Source: Alligator mississippiensis
Taxonomy: Eukaryota > Chordata > Crocodylia > Alligatoridae
Direction of reading: 5' to 3'
NCBI RefSeq assembly: GCF_030867095.1
Contig: NC_081824.1
Location: 55,462,882-55,526,881 of the forward strand
Length of the DNA: 64,000 bases
In this document: positions 1 to 10,809 of the stretch, piece by piece
Numbering within the stretch: position 1 is the first letter of the stretch
How the letters are laid out: each line of letters opens with the position of its first letter
Position numbers and translations under genes: made by a program
Notes under the pieces: model-generated
Database searches by the model: none
What the model was told of the DNA's origin: nothing
What the model saw: the letters and a program-made list of their open reading frames with translations, nothing else

Positions 1-1
1 A

Positions 2-38
2 TTTAATTAGAGTGGCTCTTAGAGCCACTCTAATTAAA
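2..38. repeat. 37-bp perfect palindrome
   Basis: Two 18-bp arms (2-19 and 21-38) are exact reverse complements around a single T at 20. The arm reads TTTAATTAGAGTGGCTCT. The sequence following it (39-240) resembles an interspersed repeat also seen, inverted, inside the hAT at 7.7 and 8.1 kb. It may be a transposon terminus or two head-to-head termini; the left part is cut off by the window edge. Confidence 0.9.
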
Positions 39-240
39 GTGCTGCAGCATCTCGTGTATCAGCACCCTGCACTTAAAAATGGTGAAGGGGACGCTTGAAC
101 TAAAGTCTCTCTATATGCCTGAAGAAGGGTGTTAGTACCCAAAAGCTTGAAAAGAACAATTTTTCCAACTATTTAGTTGGTTTAATAAGAGATGTTACAT
201 CTACCTAAAGTACCTTGCCTGTCTTTATTTTTCCAGTGCT
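39..240. repeat. Interspersed repeat fragment, class unknown
   Basis: Contains a CTGAAGAAGGG...CCCAAAAGCTTG stretch, which shares the AAGCTTTTGGG core (in reverse) with 7697-7709. This type of sequence is common in reptile genomes as I recall it, but I cannot name the family. Confidence 0.4.
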
Positions 241-584
241 CTTCAGGTTTGGATAAAACCATATGCTGAATTCAACGCAATTTTGTGATAACTTATAATG
301 GATCTGGATTTGCACTTTTGGTCGATATATTATTTACCCCAAAAAACAAAACTAAAAACCAACCAAAACAAACAAAAATTCCTAGTCAGATATATTTGTG
401 TAAATTGTATGTAAAATAGCTTCATATTTAATCAAGTTCCATACTAATACTAATATAGCAGCCAATGTTTATGCCTCTGAAGTACAAGGAAGTGGAGGGT
501 CAGGTCGTTTAATATTAAGTGTGGGGGATGAAAATGCATATTTGAAAATAAAAAAGAAAGAAAAACCTCTGGATTTTATTTAAA
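241..584. other. AT-rich intronic DNA
   Basis: No gene, splice-bounded EGF exon or recognisable repeat seen apart from an A-rich patch at 340-380. Confidence 0.6.
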
Positions 585-1892
585 TTATAGATTCATAGAT
601 TCATAGATGTTAGCGTCGGAAGGGACCTCAATAGATCATCGAGTCCGACCCCCTGCATAGGCAGGAAAGAGTGCTGGGTTTAGATGACCCCAGCGAGATG
701 CATATTCAACCTCCTCTTGAAGACCCCCAGGGTAGGGGAGAGCACCACCTCCCTTGGGAGCCTGTTCCAGACCTTGGCCACTCGAACTGTGAAGAAGTTC
801 TTCCTAATGTCCAATCTAAATCTGCTCTCTGCTAGCTTGTGGCCATTATTTCTCGTAAGCCCCGAGGGCACCTTGGTGAATAAAACCTCACCAATTCCCT
901 TCTGTGCCCCCGTGATGAACTTATAGGCAGCCACAAGGTCGCCTCTCAACCTTCTCTTGCGGAGGCTGAAAAGGTCCAGGTTCTCTAGTCTCTCCTTGTA
1001 GGGGTTGGTCTGCAAGCCCTTAAACATACAAGTGGCCCTTCTCTGGACCCTCTCCAGGTTATCCACATCCCTCTTGAAGTGCGGCGCCCAGAATTGCACG
1101 CAGTACTCCAACTGCGGTCTGACCAGCGCCCGATAGAGGGGAAGTATCACTTCTTTGGACCTATTCGTCATGCATCTGCTGATGCACAATAAAGTGCCAT
1201 TGGCTTTTCTGATGGCTTCGTCACACTGCCGATTCATGTTCATCTTGGAGTCCACTAGGACTCCAAGATCCCTTTCCGCTTCCGTGCTACCCAGCAGGTC
1301 ATTCCCTAGGCTATAGGTGTGCTGGACATTTTTCCTCCCTAGGTGCAGCACCTTGCATTTCTCCTTGTTGAACTGCATTCTGTTGTTTTCTGCCCACTTG
1401 TCCAACCTGTCCAGGTCTGCTTGCAGCTGTTCCCTGCCCTCCAGTGTGTCCACTTCTCCCCATAGCTTTGTGTCATCTGCAAACTTGGACAGAGTACATT
1501 TCACTCCCTCATCCAAGTCGCTGATGAAGACATTAAAGAGTATCAGTCCAAGGACCGAGCCCTGCGGGACCCCACTGCCCACACCCTTCCAGGTCGAAAC
1601 TGACCCATCCACCACGACTCTCTGGGTGCGACCCTCTAGCCAATTCACCACCCACTGGACTGTGTAGTCATCCAAGTCACAGCCTCTTAACTTGTTCACC
1701 AGTATGGGGTAGGATACCGTATCGAAGGCTTTCCTGAAATCTAAGTATACGACATCCACCCCTCCTTCTGTGTCCAGGCGTTTCGTAACCTGGTCATAAA
1801 AATAGACTAGATTGGTCAGGCACGATCTGCCTGCCACGAACCCGTGCTAGTTTTCCCTCAGCATAATTTGTCCTGCCGGGCTCTCGCAAATT
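585..1892 (-). mobile_element. CR1 LINE copy 1, 5'-truncated, RT part
   Basis: A young CR1 non-LTR retrotransposon on the minus strand. The 3' end lies at low coordinates with the typical tail (TCGGAAGGGACCTC and two ATGAATCT octamers near 588-608). A 385-residue frame (680-1837) covers reverse transcriptase from the GRSCLTNL region through the catalytic FADD box to the conserved C-terminal HLAGVI end. A CAG-to-TAG change just upstream (about 1847-1849, where the related copy at 48.6 kb reads NQHGF) breaks the frame, and the element is truncated near 1892, so it lacks endonuclease and ORF1. Truncation is judged by loss of similarity to the 48-49 kb copy. Same transcriptional sense as EYS. Not autonomous. 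Confidence 0.9.
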
Positions 1893-2510
1893 AGCTATAC
1901 ATCATTTTATTTACAAAACCAAATCTATTTGAAAGCAATAACAAGATGACTAGCCTATGACAAGCTGTAATCTCAGTGTCTTTGAATGTTTTAAATGAAA
2001 GAAAATATAATATTAAGCAGTACATCTTTGCAACTAGAGTTTTAAGTAAGTCAAATCACTGATTTACTAGAATTCACAAGTTAAGCCAACCCAGAGTCTG
2101 CTGAAGGCAAAAACCAGCAGTTGACAGCAATAGCTCCTTTTGCAGAAATAGAGAGAATAGTTTTTATTTCAGTTTGTTTTATTTCAGAAATTTAATTTCT
2201 TCATTACAATGTATTAAACTCATTCAGTTCAGTGATTATCCCATTTAAATTAGAAAAACTCATAGGGAATTGAAAAAAGCAGAAGAGGTTTTATTTACTT
2301 TTAGCACATGAATAAAAAATCAGTGTGAAAAGATGAGATCAATGACTTCCAAAATACTGGAAGCACATGGTAACTAGAAACAGTGATTTAAGTATCCTCA
2401 ATACAGATAATGTTTGTTTCATCTAATAATGCAATTTTTAGTGTGTGCTTAAAGTTATTTTTCCCAGATGCACTTAACCTATTTAGGGCAGGTAGTTCAA
2501 TTGAAATAAG

Positions 2511-2535
2511 ATAGATAAATAAATAAATAAATAAA
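2511..2535. repeat. (ATAA)n microsatellite
   Basis: About five uninterrupted AAAT/ATAA units. Confidence 0.8.
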
Positions 2536-2699
2536 ATGGTACTTTTGTGAATAGTAATTGGATAATAATTTCTTTTCAAATCAGAAATGGAGTAATTATC
2601 TACTCATATAAAATGCATCATTCATTATTTTCTAATCTAATAAAAATAATAAAATTGAATCTAAATAAATGCAAGGTAAGCTAAATCTTTAATTCACAG

Positions 2700-2738
2700 A
2701 CACACACACACACACACACGCACGCACGCACGCACGCA
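2700..2738. repeat. Compound (CA)n-(CGCA)n microsatellite
   Basis: Nine or so CA units change into four to five CGCA units. Alternating purine-pyrimidine, CpG-containing. Confidence 0.9.
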
Positions 2739-4742
2739 TGGGGTGCCCTTCCATTTAGAAAAAGGAAATGTCAAATGTAGTACAAAGACTTTATTTATTG
2801 ATATGTTTTAATGATTATGAAACAATGAGAATGACTGTTGCTTTAGAAAAATGAATAAAAAGTAAAAATGCAAAATGAGTTTAAAATTGGTTTTACTGTT
2901 TAAAAAGTGGTTAAAATGGGTTACCTCTTGCTGATTTAAACCATGATTAAAAAGTGGTGATCTACTTCACTTTAAGTCAATCCACTCTCATACTTGGTCT
3001 ACATATAGTTAACCATGCCCTGCCCTTCTCACCACAACCCCCTAGAGATATATTAGCAAATACTAAAGGGAGAGATGAAAATGCATTTGCCTTTTAATTG
3101 TGTAAATATATTCCCTGTGTATAGTGGTATAATTGCAGTACCTTTAAAATGCTGACATATTGAGTTTTTAAAGTGCCTTTTTAATATACAAAGTTGTAAA
3201 AATTGGCACTCTTACAAATAATAGTTTCCTTTTTTATGAATTAGGGGACATAAAACCAATAAACGTATTAAAAGCAGATGTCATCAAATGTATGTTATAA
3301 ATGCTAAAAATGAAAATTTTCAATATCTGAAGCTGTCAATATATTCCTTCCAGTTTCTTGACGTAGACAAATGCATTATGGGAAATTTGCATTTCTGTCT
3401 ACTAGCAAATACCATTTTTGCAATATCAATTTCTCAATAGTAATGAATGGGGACACTTTGTATTCAGCTAGTAAGTGCTTTCCATTGCTTTCCAAGCAAA
3501 ACATGAAATATAAGATACAATCTAATAAAAGCATTAAATGACATTACCAAATAAATTCTTTCCTGATTAACAGCATACCTTATTCACTCAAATATAAGAC
3601 GCCATTCTCCGCCCCCCCCCCAAAAGCAGCGTGGGTAAAAAGCTCCTCATTTAAGATTAGCATACAAGGAAATCTCATTAAATACACTGTCTATCACTAA
3701 ATGTCTGCTGAAAACAAGCATGTGCTCAGTAAGGGAAACCAATATTATTTTTATTTATTAAACACAGCTAACACTGAGCATGACTAAAAATGCGGGGACC
3801 ATATTGGGCAATCATAGTGATGGAAACTTACCACAAGGATAGGTTAGTGCTCTGACTCTTTTTCAAGGCACGGTGAGCCACTACACTAAATATACTTTGA
3901 TATTCCCTTTTACTCCCACAGCTAAGCTATGCTTTTCTTTCCCATTTTCAACTATTCCTGTTTCTTTACCAGCCTTGAATGTCTGACAAACATAACCAAA
4001 TGGGGCTCCAAATAGTTCATTCAGAATCTTTCTATTGCTGTCTCTCAGCCTGTCTCATATAATTAGTGTAACCCTACCCTCCAGTAGGTAGAGCCAGACC
4101 TGATTGACCCAGACCTCATCTGCATATAATATTTTGGAGGATTCCAAAACTTGTGACAAACACGTGCTTCTAGTCATGAATGAGGTATAATAAGCACATG
4201 GTTCCCTTGTGGGGGATATCTGGTATATACATACGTACTGATTAGTGCTGAGCTACGGGGTCACCATGGCTTGAAATGCTACTGAGATGCTGTTCTCTAG
4301 TGGTGCCCATCCCAATGAACTGTATGGTAAATCATGAGTCTTTTGGCTTTGGAATAATATCATGTATAGTTTATACCTATATATAAGTAGGTACAAAACT
4401 GCTGCTTATGGAGGCCTCATGCTAAAACTTGCAGCGGTTTTGAAAAAAGTCAAATGAATTTCTTCTAGATGACCTAAATTTCTACAAGAATGCTTATTTT
4501 AAAATCAGTGTTTTCAAATTTGCCCCTCACTTCCATGTGCTCAAGAAGAGCAGGGTCTGACAAGGAAGGGGCTACAGGAGGAAGACGCTGGAGGGGGGAA
4601 GAAGGCAAGAGAGCTGCTAGATACCCCCAGATTTATTTTCCCTGCTGTAGCAGTGGGAAGGGGACAAATTCAAGGCAAACCTCAACTAATGATATTCTAT
4701 ACCCCAAAAATTATATGATAGGGAAAAAAAATAGGTCATAGT

Positions 4743-6267
4743 CAGGAATCCAGGTTTTTCATTTCCCATAGAAACAATAGGAAAAAAAATAGATTTTCAC
4801 TTTTAACTGAGAAAAATGCAGATTTCCCATTTTAATGGAGAAACGCATGCATTTTCTGATTTTGCAAAGAGCTCTCTGCAGGCTGGCAGAGTTCTATCCT
4901 GCAGGGGACTAGGGGGAGTGGGAGGAGGACAGTCAGGCAGGAGGTGCCTGGAGAGCAGCTCCCACAGGTAAGTCTGGCAGGGGTAGGGGGAATTGAGGCT
5001 CCCATAAGGAGGGAGAGAGTGAGTTGGGCAGGGATGAGGCTGGGGCTGCTGCCCAGCCTGGGCAGTGCATGGTTTTTGATGCTAGGGGCCACATGTGGCT
5101 TCAGGGCCCCAGTGGGGAATGGGATAGGGCCGCAGGCAGCTCATCTGGAAGGCAGGGGGAGGGGCTGGTTCCCCACCAGTGCACACACTCCTGGGGAGGC
5201 ATGTGGGGCACATGCCCCCCCAGATCTGTGCATGGGGTGGGGCCAAGCTGCCCACTGCAGTCTTGGGTTCCCCACCCTGCTGCCCTCCCCCAGGGCCTCC
5301 ATAGCCCTGTGGGTGGGGGCTGGCAGGGCAGGGCAGAGTGAAGCAGGAAAGCTTGGTGCCATCACTGCGAGCCTCGCGCTTCCCTGACAAGGTGCCCCCT
5401 GCCCACCCAGAAAAAGTGGAGGCAGAGGCATGGAGTTGTTCTCCTCGCTGCTACTGGTCAGGCAGAGGGCACTGTGCCAGGGTGGCACAGGGCTCATGGC
5501 AGCAAGGAGCTTTCCCTCCTGGCACTGCCCTGTCTTACCATGCTGGGTCCTTCCTGGTGGGCTACAGAGGTCCTAGGGAAGAACAGAAGGTTGGGGGACC
5601 CTGAGCAAGCCTGCACTGGGCAGCCTTCATCTGTACCCCACAGTCTCTGCTCTAGCCATGCTGCTCATAGGGGAGGGGAAGCTGAGGTCCATAATCTACT
5701 CCCTGCTCATGCTGCAGTAGCTGCCACCTCCCATGGGCAGCAGCCAGGGCTCAGATGCTGATGCAAAGGAAGTGGGGGCTATGGGCCCGGGTCCCTGGCT
5801 CCATATCCCTGGCAACTAGGGGCACCCTCCAGCAGGCCTGTGTGGGGGCAGGGGGCTGTGGGTGTGTGGTGAGGGTCACCAGCAGGACCAGGGGACTGTG
5901 GGTGGGTAGTGAGAGACACCAGTAGGGTTAGGGGGCTGTGATTGGGGAATGAGGGACGCCTTCAGGGGTGGGGGGCTCTGGCTTGGGAGTGAGGAGCCTG
6001 GACCTGCATCCTGGTGAGCAAAGGGGGCAGGGGGAACTCTGATTTTCCATGATAAAAAACCCAAAATCAAATGCCAAAATTTACAGGTCTATAATTTATT
6101 TTATTATAGTGATTGAGGCACTGGTAGGCTTCCAAATTGCTTTAAAATTGTAAATATTTCAAAATAACATTGTGTTTAATTGATACCTATAGTGTTTTTA
6201 TCCTGGATTTTGGGGGTTTTTTTTTAGAGAATTTGTGATTTTTAAACAGAGAAAAGCAAGATCCCTG
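4743..6267. mobile_element. Non-autonomous hAT DNA transposon, 1.5 kb
   Basis: The termini are inverted and related: left CAGGAATCCAGGTTTTTC, right (reverse complement) CAGGGATCTTGCTTTTCTC. They are flanked by an 8-bp target-site duplication, GTCATAGT (4735-4742) and GTCATAAT (6268-6275), 7/8 matching. Terminal CAGGG-type repeats and 8-bp duplications are hAT hallmarks. The interior is GC-rich (about 4860-6030) and contains no transposase; open frames there are by-products of GC content. A degenerate tandem repeat of roughly 55 bp lies at about 5845-6000. Confidence 0.82.
5845..6000. repeat. Degenerate ~55-bp tandem repeat inside the hAT
   Basis: Three diverged units with the shared theme GGGGGCTGTG...GTGAGG(G)...CCAGCAGG/CCAGTAGG/CCTTCAGG. 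Confidence 0.6.
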
Positions 6268-6783
6268 GTCATAATTAAGTGACAGGTAAAAATGCATTTA
6301 TTCCTTCAGTTGCTTATTCAGTACAGTGATATCGCCTGCTCATATTATCACCCTGATTAGTAAAAGTGTTAAGAGAAAGGGACTAAACTAAACTCCATTG
6401 CCAGATACTAAACATTTATAAAGTAAAACTGCTACTAGATCTCGTGCTTTTTTAATTAATGTCCAATGTTTTATTAGCTTCTAGAAATAGTGTACACATA
6501 CTTACAAAGCTAGGTAGATAAAATGATAAAAAATAATGGCTTATAATATTACAAATATAGATTAAGTGCACCTCCAGCCAAAGGCTCTACAAGAAACTAT
6601 GCTATCCTTGGATTGGAGAAAATGCCTTCTGATAGATCAAAAACAATTGCCACTGTTTGAGACAGACAACTGGGTTAGATGGGACTTTAGTTTGACTTAG
6701 TATGGCAGTTTTACCATTGTTCATTCAGTAACATTATCCCTCAAATTTCTGTCCCATAGAAAGTTGCCATGCACAACAGATAC
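6268..6783. other. AT-rich spacer between two hAT elements
   Basis: No gene or repeat recognised other than the flanking 8-bp target duplications at 6268-6275 and 6776-6783. Confidence 0.6.
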
Positions 6784-6974
6784 TAGGGCTGTGTGAAACA
6801 GCACTATTCCATTTTGACTTCCATTTCAGTGTTTTGATGGGACAGTGTTTCAAAGCTTCTGTTCTGTTTTGTTTTGTCAAAACTGTTGCACTGTTTCAAT
6901 GCTGTTTTGATGTTTTGCCCATAGGCTATAATGGGACAGTACGAAACTGCCTATAATTTTATAATTTCTTGCCT

Positions 6975-7270
6975 GACTCTGATGAAATGTACAGAAACGG
7001 TAGCCCCTTGTGAGGACATGAAGCCTGCCAAGTTTCAAGGAGATAGGTGCAGGGGTTTCTTGGAAACTATACCACAAAGTCTTGAAAGCAAAACTTGTGT
7101 CACGTGTGTTAAGGTGGTAAGGTGCAGTTAAGGCACAGCAGAGTGAAGACTGCAGAGATGGCAGCCCCTGCTGAGGTCACGAAGCCTGACAACTTTCAAG
7201 GAGATAGGTGCAGGAGTTTATGGGAAACTGCACCTCAGGCTGCTGAAAAGCAAAACTCGTGACATGGATG
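6975..7270. repeat. Direct duplication inside the hAT
   Basis: Two copies of about 120 bp: 6975-7105 and 7148-7270. They share GAAGCCTG.CAA.TTTCAAGG, AGATAGGTGCAGG and a GCAAAACT-GTG.CA ending. Confidence 0.75.
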
Positions 7271-7639
7271 ACACTGTGTGTGTGTTAAGGTGTGCCCACA
7301 CTGGTGCTTGGGCCTCTACACCACATGGTAGTGTGCCCCAATGAGGTCTCCTCCTCCCCTACAGCCTCAGTCTAGTCCAGCACTTTAAATGACAACAGGT
7401 AATAACTTAGTAAGCATCACAATAGCACCAGCAGCATCTCAGGCAGCCAAACTGTGACAGAGCCTTTCATACTCTTCTTCAGGAGCTTCTTCTCCAGCAG
7501 CTGCCAGAGAACCCTCTCTGCTAGACCCAGCCCTGGGGCTTAGATGTGCCCAGGGCCCTGCCTTCTTCCGGTCAGGTGCTAGAGGTGTTGGTCTAAGGAC
7601 ATGGCACTGGCAGACAAGGTCCCTTCCTTTGGGTCAATG

Positions 7640-8170
7640 TAATCTGGTATGTTTTAGCAAACCAACTGAATAGTTAGTTATAGAAATATATCTTAGCAAG
7701 CTTTTGGGTTGAAAAAATCCTTTGTTGGGCTCAGGAAGCACATGCAGTTGGTGTGTGTGTGTGCTGTTCCTGGATGGAAGGAATAATAAAGAAACCACTT
7801 TTCACAGCTGGGCCTATTAACTTCACTTCATTAGTCTCCTAGGTAGTAGGTACAGAAACTCATGGACTCAATATAGACAGTGGAATTCTGACACACTACA
7901 TCCAGGCAGACATCTCCCCAGGTAACTTTCTACTTTTACCTGTGCTGCTACATTCCCCTTTCCCACCCCCCTGCCACCCCGTACTCCAGCCTGTACCTCA
8001 ACCCCCTGATGCCTCCATTTCCATTTCACTGACTGGCTTTCTTGCCTGCATTGCATGCCATCTTCTGGCTCCTTTACTATTCCTTCTATCAGGAAAAGCA
8101 CATGCACACACCAACTGTAGGTGCTTCCTCAGCCTGACAAAGGGTTTTCCAACTTGAAATCTGGCATCCC
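7640..8170. mobile_element. Nested inverted-repeat (fold-back) element inside the hAT
   Basis: Segments at about 7709-7765 and 8096-8155 are inverted copies, roughly 80% identical over 57 bp (shared GAGGAAGCAC/CAGGAAGCAC, CAGTTGGTGTGTG). They enclose about 330 bp of unrelated sequence. The left arm extends into AAGCTTTTGGGT, also seen at the window start (reverse). Ends and target duplication are not resolved. Confidence 0.55.
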
Positions 8171-8537
8171 AGGCAGCTAAGCTGATCTCACCTGGAGCCT
8201 CACAACTCCACTGCAACCAGCAAGCCTCAGGCCTGTCAAAGATATGACAGGTCTGGGCTTTCCCCAGCCAGGGCTGTGTGCATGCATGTGGTAGCTGGAG
8301 GTTATGACATCTCCTACCCACCTTTCCTCAGAGGGATCCTTGGTCTTGGTATTTCCTGGGGCTGCCGCGGCCATACCTCCAAGTTGATCCTGGCATGGAA
8401 GCTCAGCAAGGACATGTTCTTCCCCTGCTGGCTGGTGATGCAGTGAGTGTTGCCTCCAGCTTTGAGAGTGGGGTATTAAATTACTTTTAAAAAATGAAAA
8501 AAGGAAGTAGGTACAGATGGAGTGAGGAGGGTGGCAT

Positions 8538-10470
8538 TCACTCTGTGTGCACCTGGAACTTAGGGAACCCCAGAAGCGGGAGGTTCACCTTGAGAAATAC
8601 CACCTGCTTCACCAAACCAGAATCCAAACAGGTGCGGTGGGGTGTCACTACATCCCCAGCAATGCTGAACACCCTCTCATTCAAAACACTGGTTGATGGA
8701 CAGGACAGGTCCACAGGCATATCCAGACACATGTGGCTGCATCTTGCCCAGTAGGCCAAGGGGTTGCATAGCAGCATCTCCACATCCTCGGTGAGATAGG
8801 CAGCCACCAAGGCCTGAGCACTACCTGCCTGATGGTGGGGTCTGGTGCCTCTGGACCCCACCATGAAAGCCATGCCCTTGGCCCACATTAGCAGCACCTC
8901 TGGTGAAGGAGACGACTGGCTAGTGGATGGTGTGCTAGCGTGAGACAGTGGATCCTCCATTTCCACATCCCCCCGCCTCCACTGTTCTGCCTTCCTGTCT
9001 GTTTTCACCAGCACCTCCATACACTGATTCAGGCTTTGGATGCTGTATATGCTGCCCTTAACCCTTGGGTCACACATGGCAGTCTGCATGTGGACCGTAC
9101 TGGACAACAAGGGATCAAACCATTTCCTGATGCTGTCCTTCAACCACATCACCAGTGCCTGCACATCTGGTGACAGTGGTTTGCCCCAGCCAGGAACATT
9201 GATTCCCTGGTAGCTCTCCATTTGGCTCTGAAGTTCCCTCACTATGGGGATCACCTGGCTAAGGAGGCCATTGCCAGTGCTAAGTGTCTTGGTGGCCTCG
9301 AGGAAGGGCCTGAGGACCACCAAGATCTGAGAGATGGTATCTCATTCAGCTCTGTGAAGGGGGCCACTGATCCCAATCTCCCCAAGAAAGGCCATCTCAT
9401 GGATGGCCTTCTGTTGCTCCACTTGCCTTTCAAGCATCAGGTATGGGGAGTTCCATCAAGTCTCCAAATCCTGCATGATTTTGTGGTGCAGGATGTTCAT
9501 CTCTGCTTGTTTGTCTTGCAACATCTTGCACCCCTTGATGCTCCGGTGGAAGTAGCCTGCCACCTTCCTGCATTTGGAAATGAGCTTGCTGGTGGTGCTG
9601 GCACCATCACTGGCAGTCCTGTCCCCCTCCAAGGTGTCCCTGACTATGAAGTGAAACATGTGTGCTACACAGCAGATGCCAACAAAGTTAGCATCATGGA
9701 CTGCCTTGAACATATTGGCCCCATTGTCAGTGACCATGAACACATGAGTGAGCTCACCAACCTAGTGAGCCATCCCTGCACCAAGTGGTTCATGGCCTCC
9801 ATGATCTCTGTTGCTGTGTGGGACTCATCCATCACCTCAGCTTGAAATAGAGCCCACCGACAGCCTGACTGGTCACACCAGTGCCCTGTGAGGGAGAGGT
9901 AGGCATGATCTCCACCCCAGTTGCTCCAGATGTCCAAGGTGAAATGTAAGCCCACCTATGGACTTGCTTTGAACAGCTCCTGCCTCAAGTACTTCCTGCA
10001 TGCCTCATATAGGAAGGGCACCACCGTCCTGCTGAAGGTGGTGCATGCAGGTACTTGATAGGATGGGATCATGAGTACCATGAGCTGCCTGAACCCTGGC
10101 TGCTCAACTAAGGAGAATGGCTGACCATCCACAGCAAGCATCTCCCCAATGCTCTGGCTGATCTCGCTTGCCCTTGCAACATGCCCCCCTTTCTGTCTGC
10201 CTTTCCTCCACTGTTCTAGGATGGCATGCCTTTGCTTAGGGGGGACAGAGGCTTTGGAGTGAGAGGGGGACTTCCCTTTGGGCATGCTCCCACTGGTATC
10301 AGACTGAGGAGGAACAAGGGAAAGGGGGTGGTACCTGCAGAGATGCATCAGTATCCCTGTGATGCTCATGTGTTTTGGTCCCTTGCCCTGGCTGGTTTTG
10401 GCTCAGTCGTGCAGGCAGATAATGACTGCTATCTGCTAGTGGGATCATCTGTCAGCTGAAAATTATCCCG
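8538..10470 (-). pseudogene. hAT transposase (BED finger, RNase-H-like core, hATC), disrupted
   Basis: DNA transposase remains, minus strand. Reading downward: a degenerate BED-type finger near 10330-10470 (GPKHMSIT..LMHL..H), then an N-terminal hAT segment (9956-10369; IGEMLAVDGQPFSLVEQPGF and PSYQVPACTTFSRTVVPFLY). Next come LDIWSNWGGDHAYLSLTGHW (about 9880-9945) and VTDNGANMFKAV (about 9700-9735), parts of the catalytic RNase-H-like core. Last is the C-terminal dimerisation domain hATC (CNPLAYWA, PSTSVLNERVFSIAGDVVTP, about 8600-8800). Disruptions: an in-frame TAG at 9956-9958, a frameshift near 9750, TGA at about 9456-9458 where TRWNS is expected, and another TGA near 9350. It cannot make an intact protein. 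An identifiable zinc-finger/dimerisation layout places it in the ZBED-like hATs. Confidence 0.9.
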
Positions 10471-10533
10471 GACCAAACTACTTGCTCACTTCTGGGGTGC
10501 GGGTACATGTGTGGATGCTGCAATTTCCCCCTC

Positions 10534-10809
10534 TTAAGCAGGCAGAGGCATAGCAACAGGAGGAGTGGACTCAGCTGAACTGCTTGCTTCTGCAACCTCT
10601 ACCTCAGCCTCCTCTGAAGTGCTGTCTGGGGAAGGAGATCTAGCTCTAAGAGAAACTTGAGGGGTGTGGAGCACAAACTCAGCTGATTCCAACTCCTTCC
10701 CTAGAATTTCCCTTGCTAGGGCACTCAGATCCAGATCCAGTTCCAGCTCTTCTTCTGGCACTGGAAGTCTCAGCATGGGAAGTGAAATGGGGGTGGAGGA
10801 GACTGTCAT
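10534..10809 (-). pseudogene. Acidic Ser/Glu-rich N-terminal part of the hAT protein (putative)
   Basis: A 91-codon frame just upstream of the BED region on the same strand. It is rich in Glu, Ser and Pro (PEEELELDLDL, SPSPDSTSEEAEVEVAEASS). Its position suggests it is the original N-terminus or first exon of the transposase. It ends in TAA at 10534. No homology recognised on its own; it could also be chance. Confidence 0.45.

Larger units (their letters stand above)
1893..4742. other. AT-rich EYS intron without recognised genes
   Basis: About 2.85 kb of AT-rich sequence. Contains a TAAA repeat (2511-2535), a CA-to-CGCA repeat (2700-2738), and at about 3585-3650 a short piece with CTCAAATATAAGACGCC followed by a C10 run that looks like part of an interspersed repeat. 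No EGF-type exon found on the minus strand. Confidence 0.6.

Noticed and set aside
684..926. Plus-strand frame starting MTPARCIFNLL, seen again at 28857, 47765 and 62523
   Set aside because: Recurrent only because it is the antisense of the conserved CR1 3' end.
4944..5761. Several overlapping 88-147-residue frames on both strands
   Set aside because: They lie inside the GC-rich core of the 4743-6267 hAT, have low-complexity Gly/Pro/Ala composition and no motif; open length comes from base composition.
9222..9845. 207-residue plus-strand frame
   Set aside because: Antisense shadow of the hAT transposase, which has recognisable domains on the minus strand.
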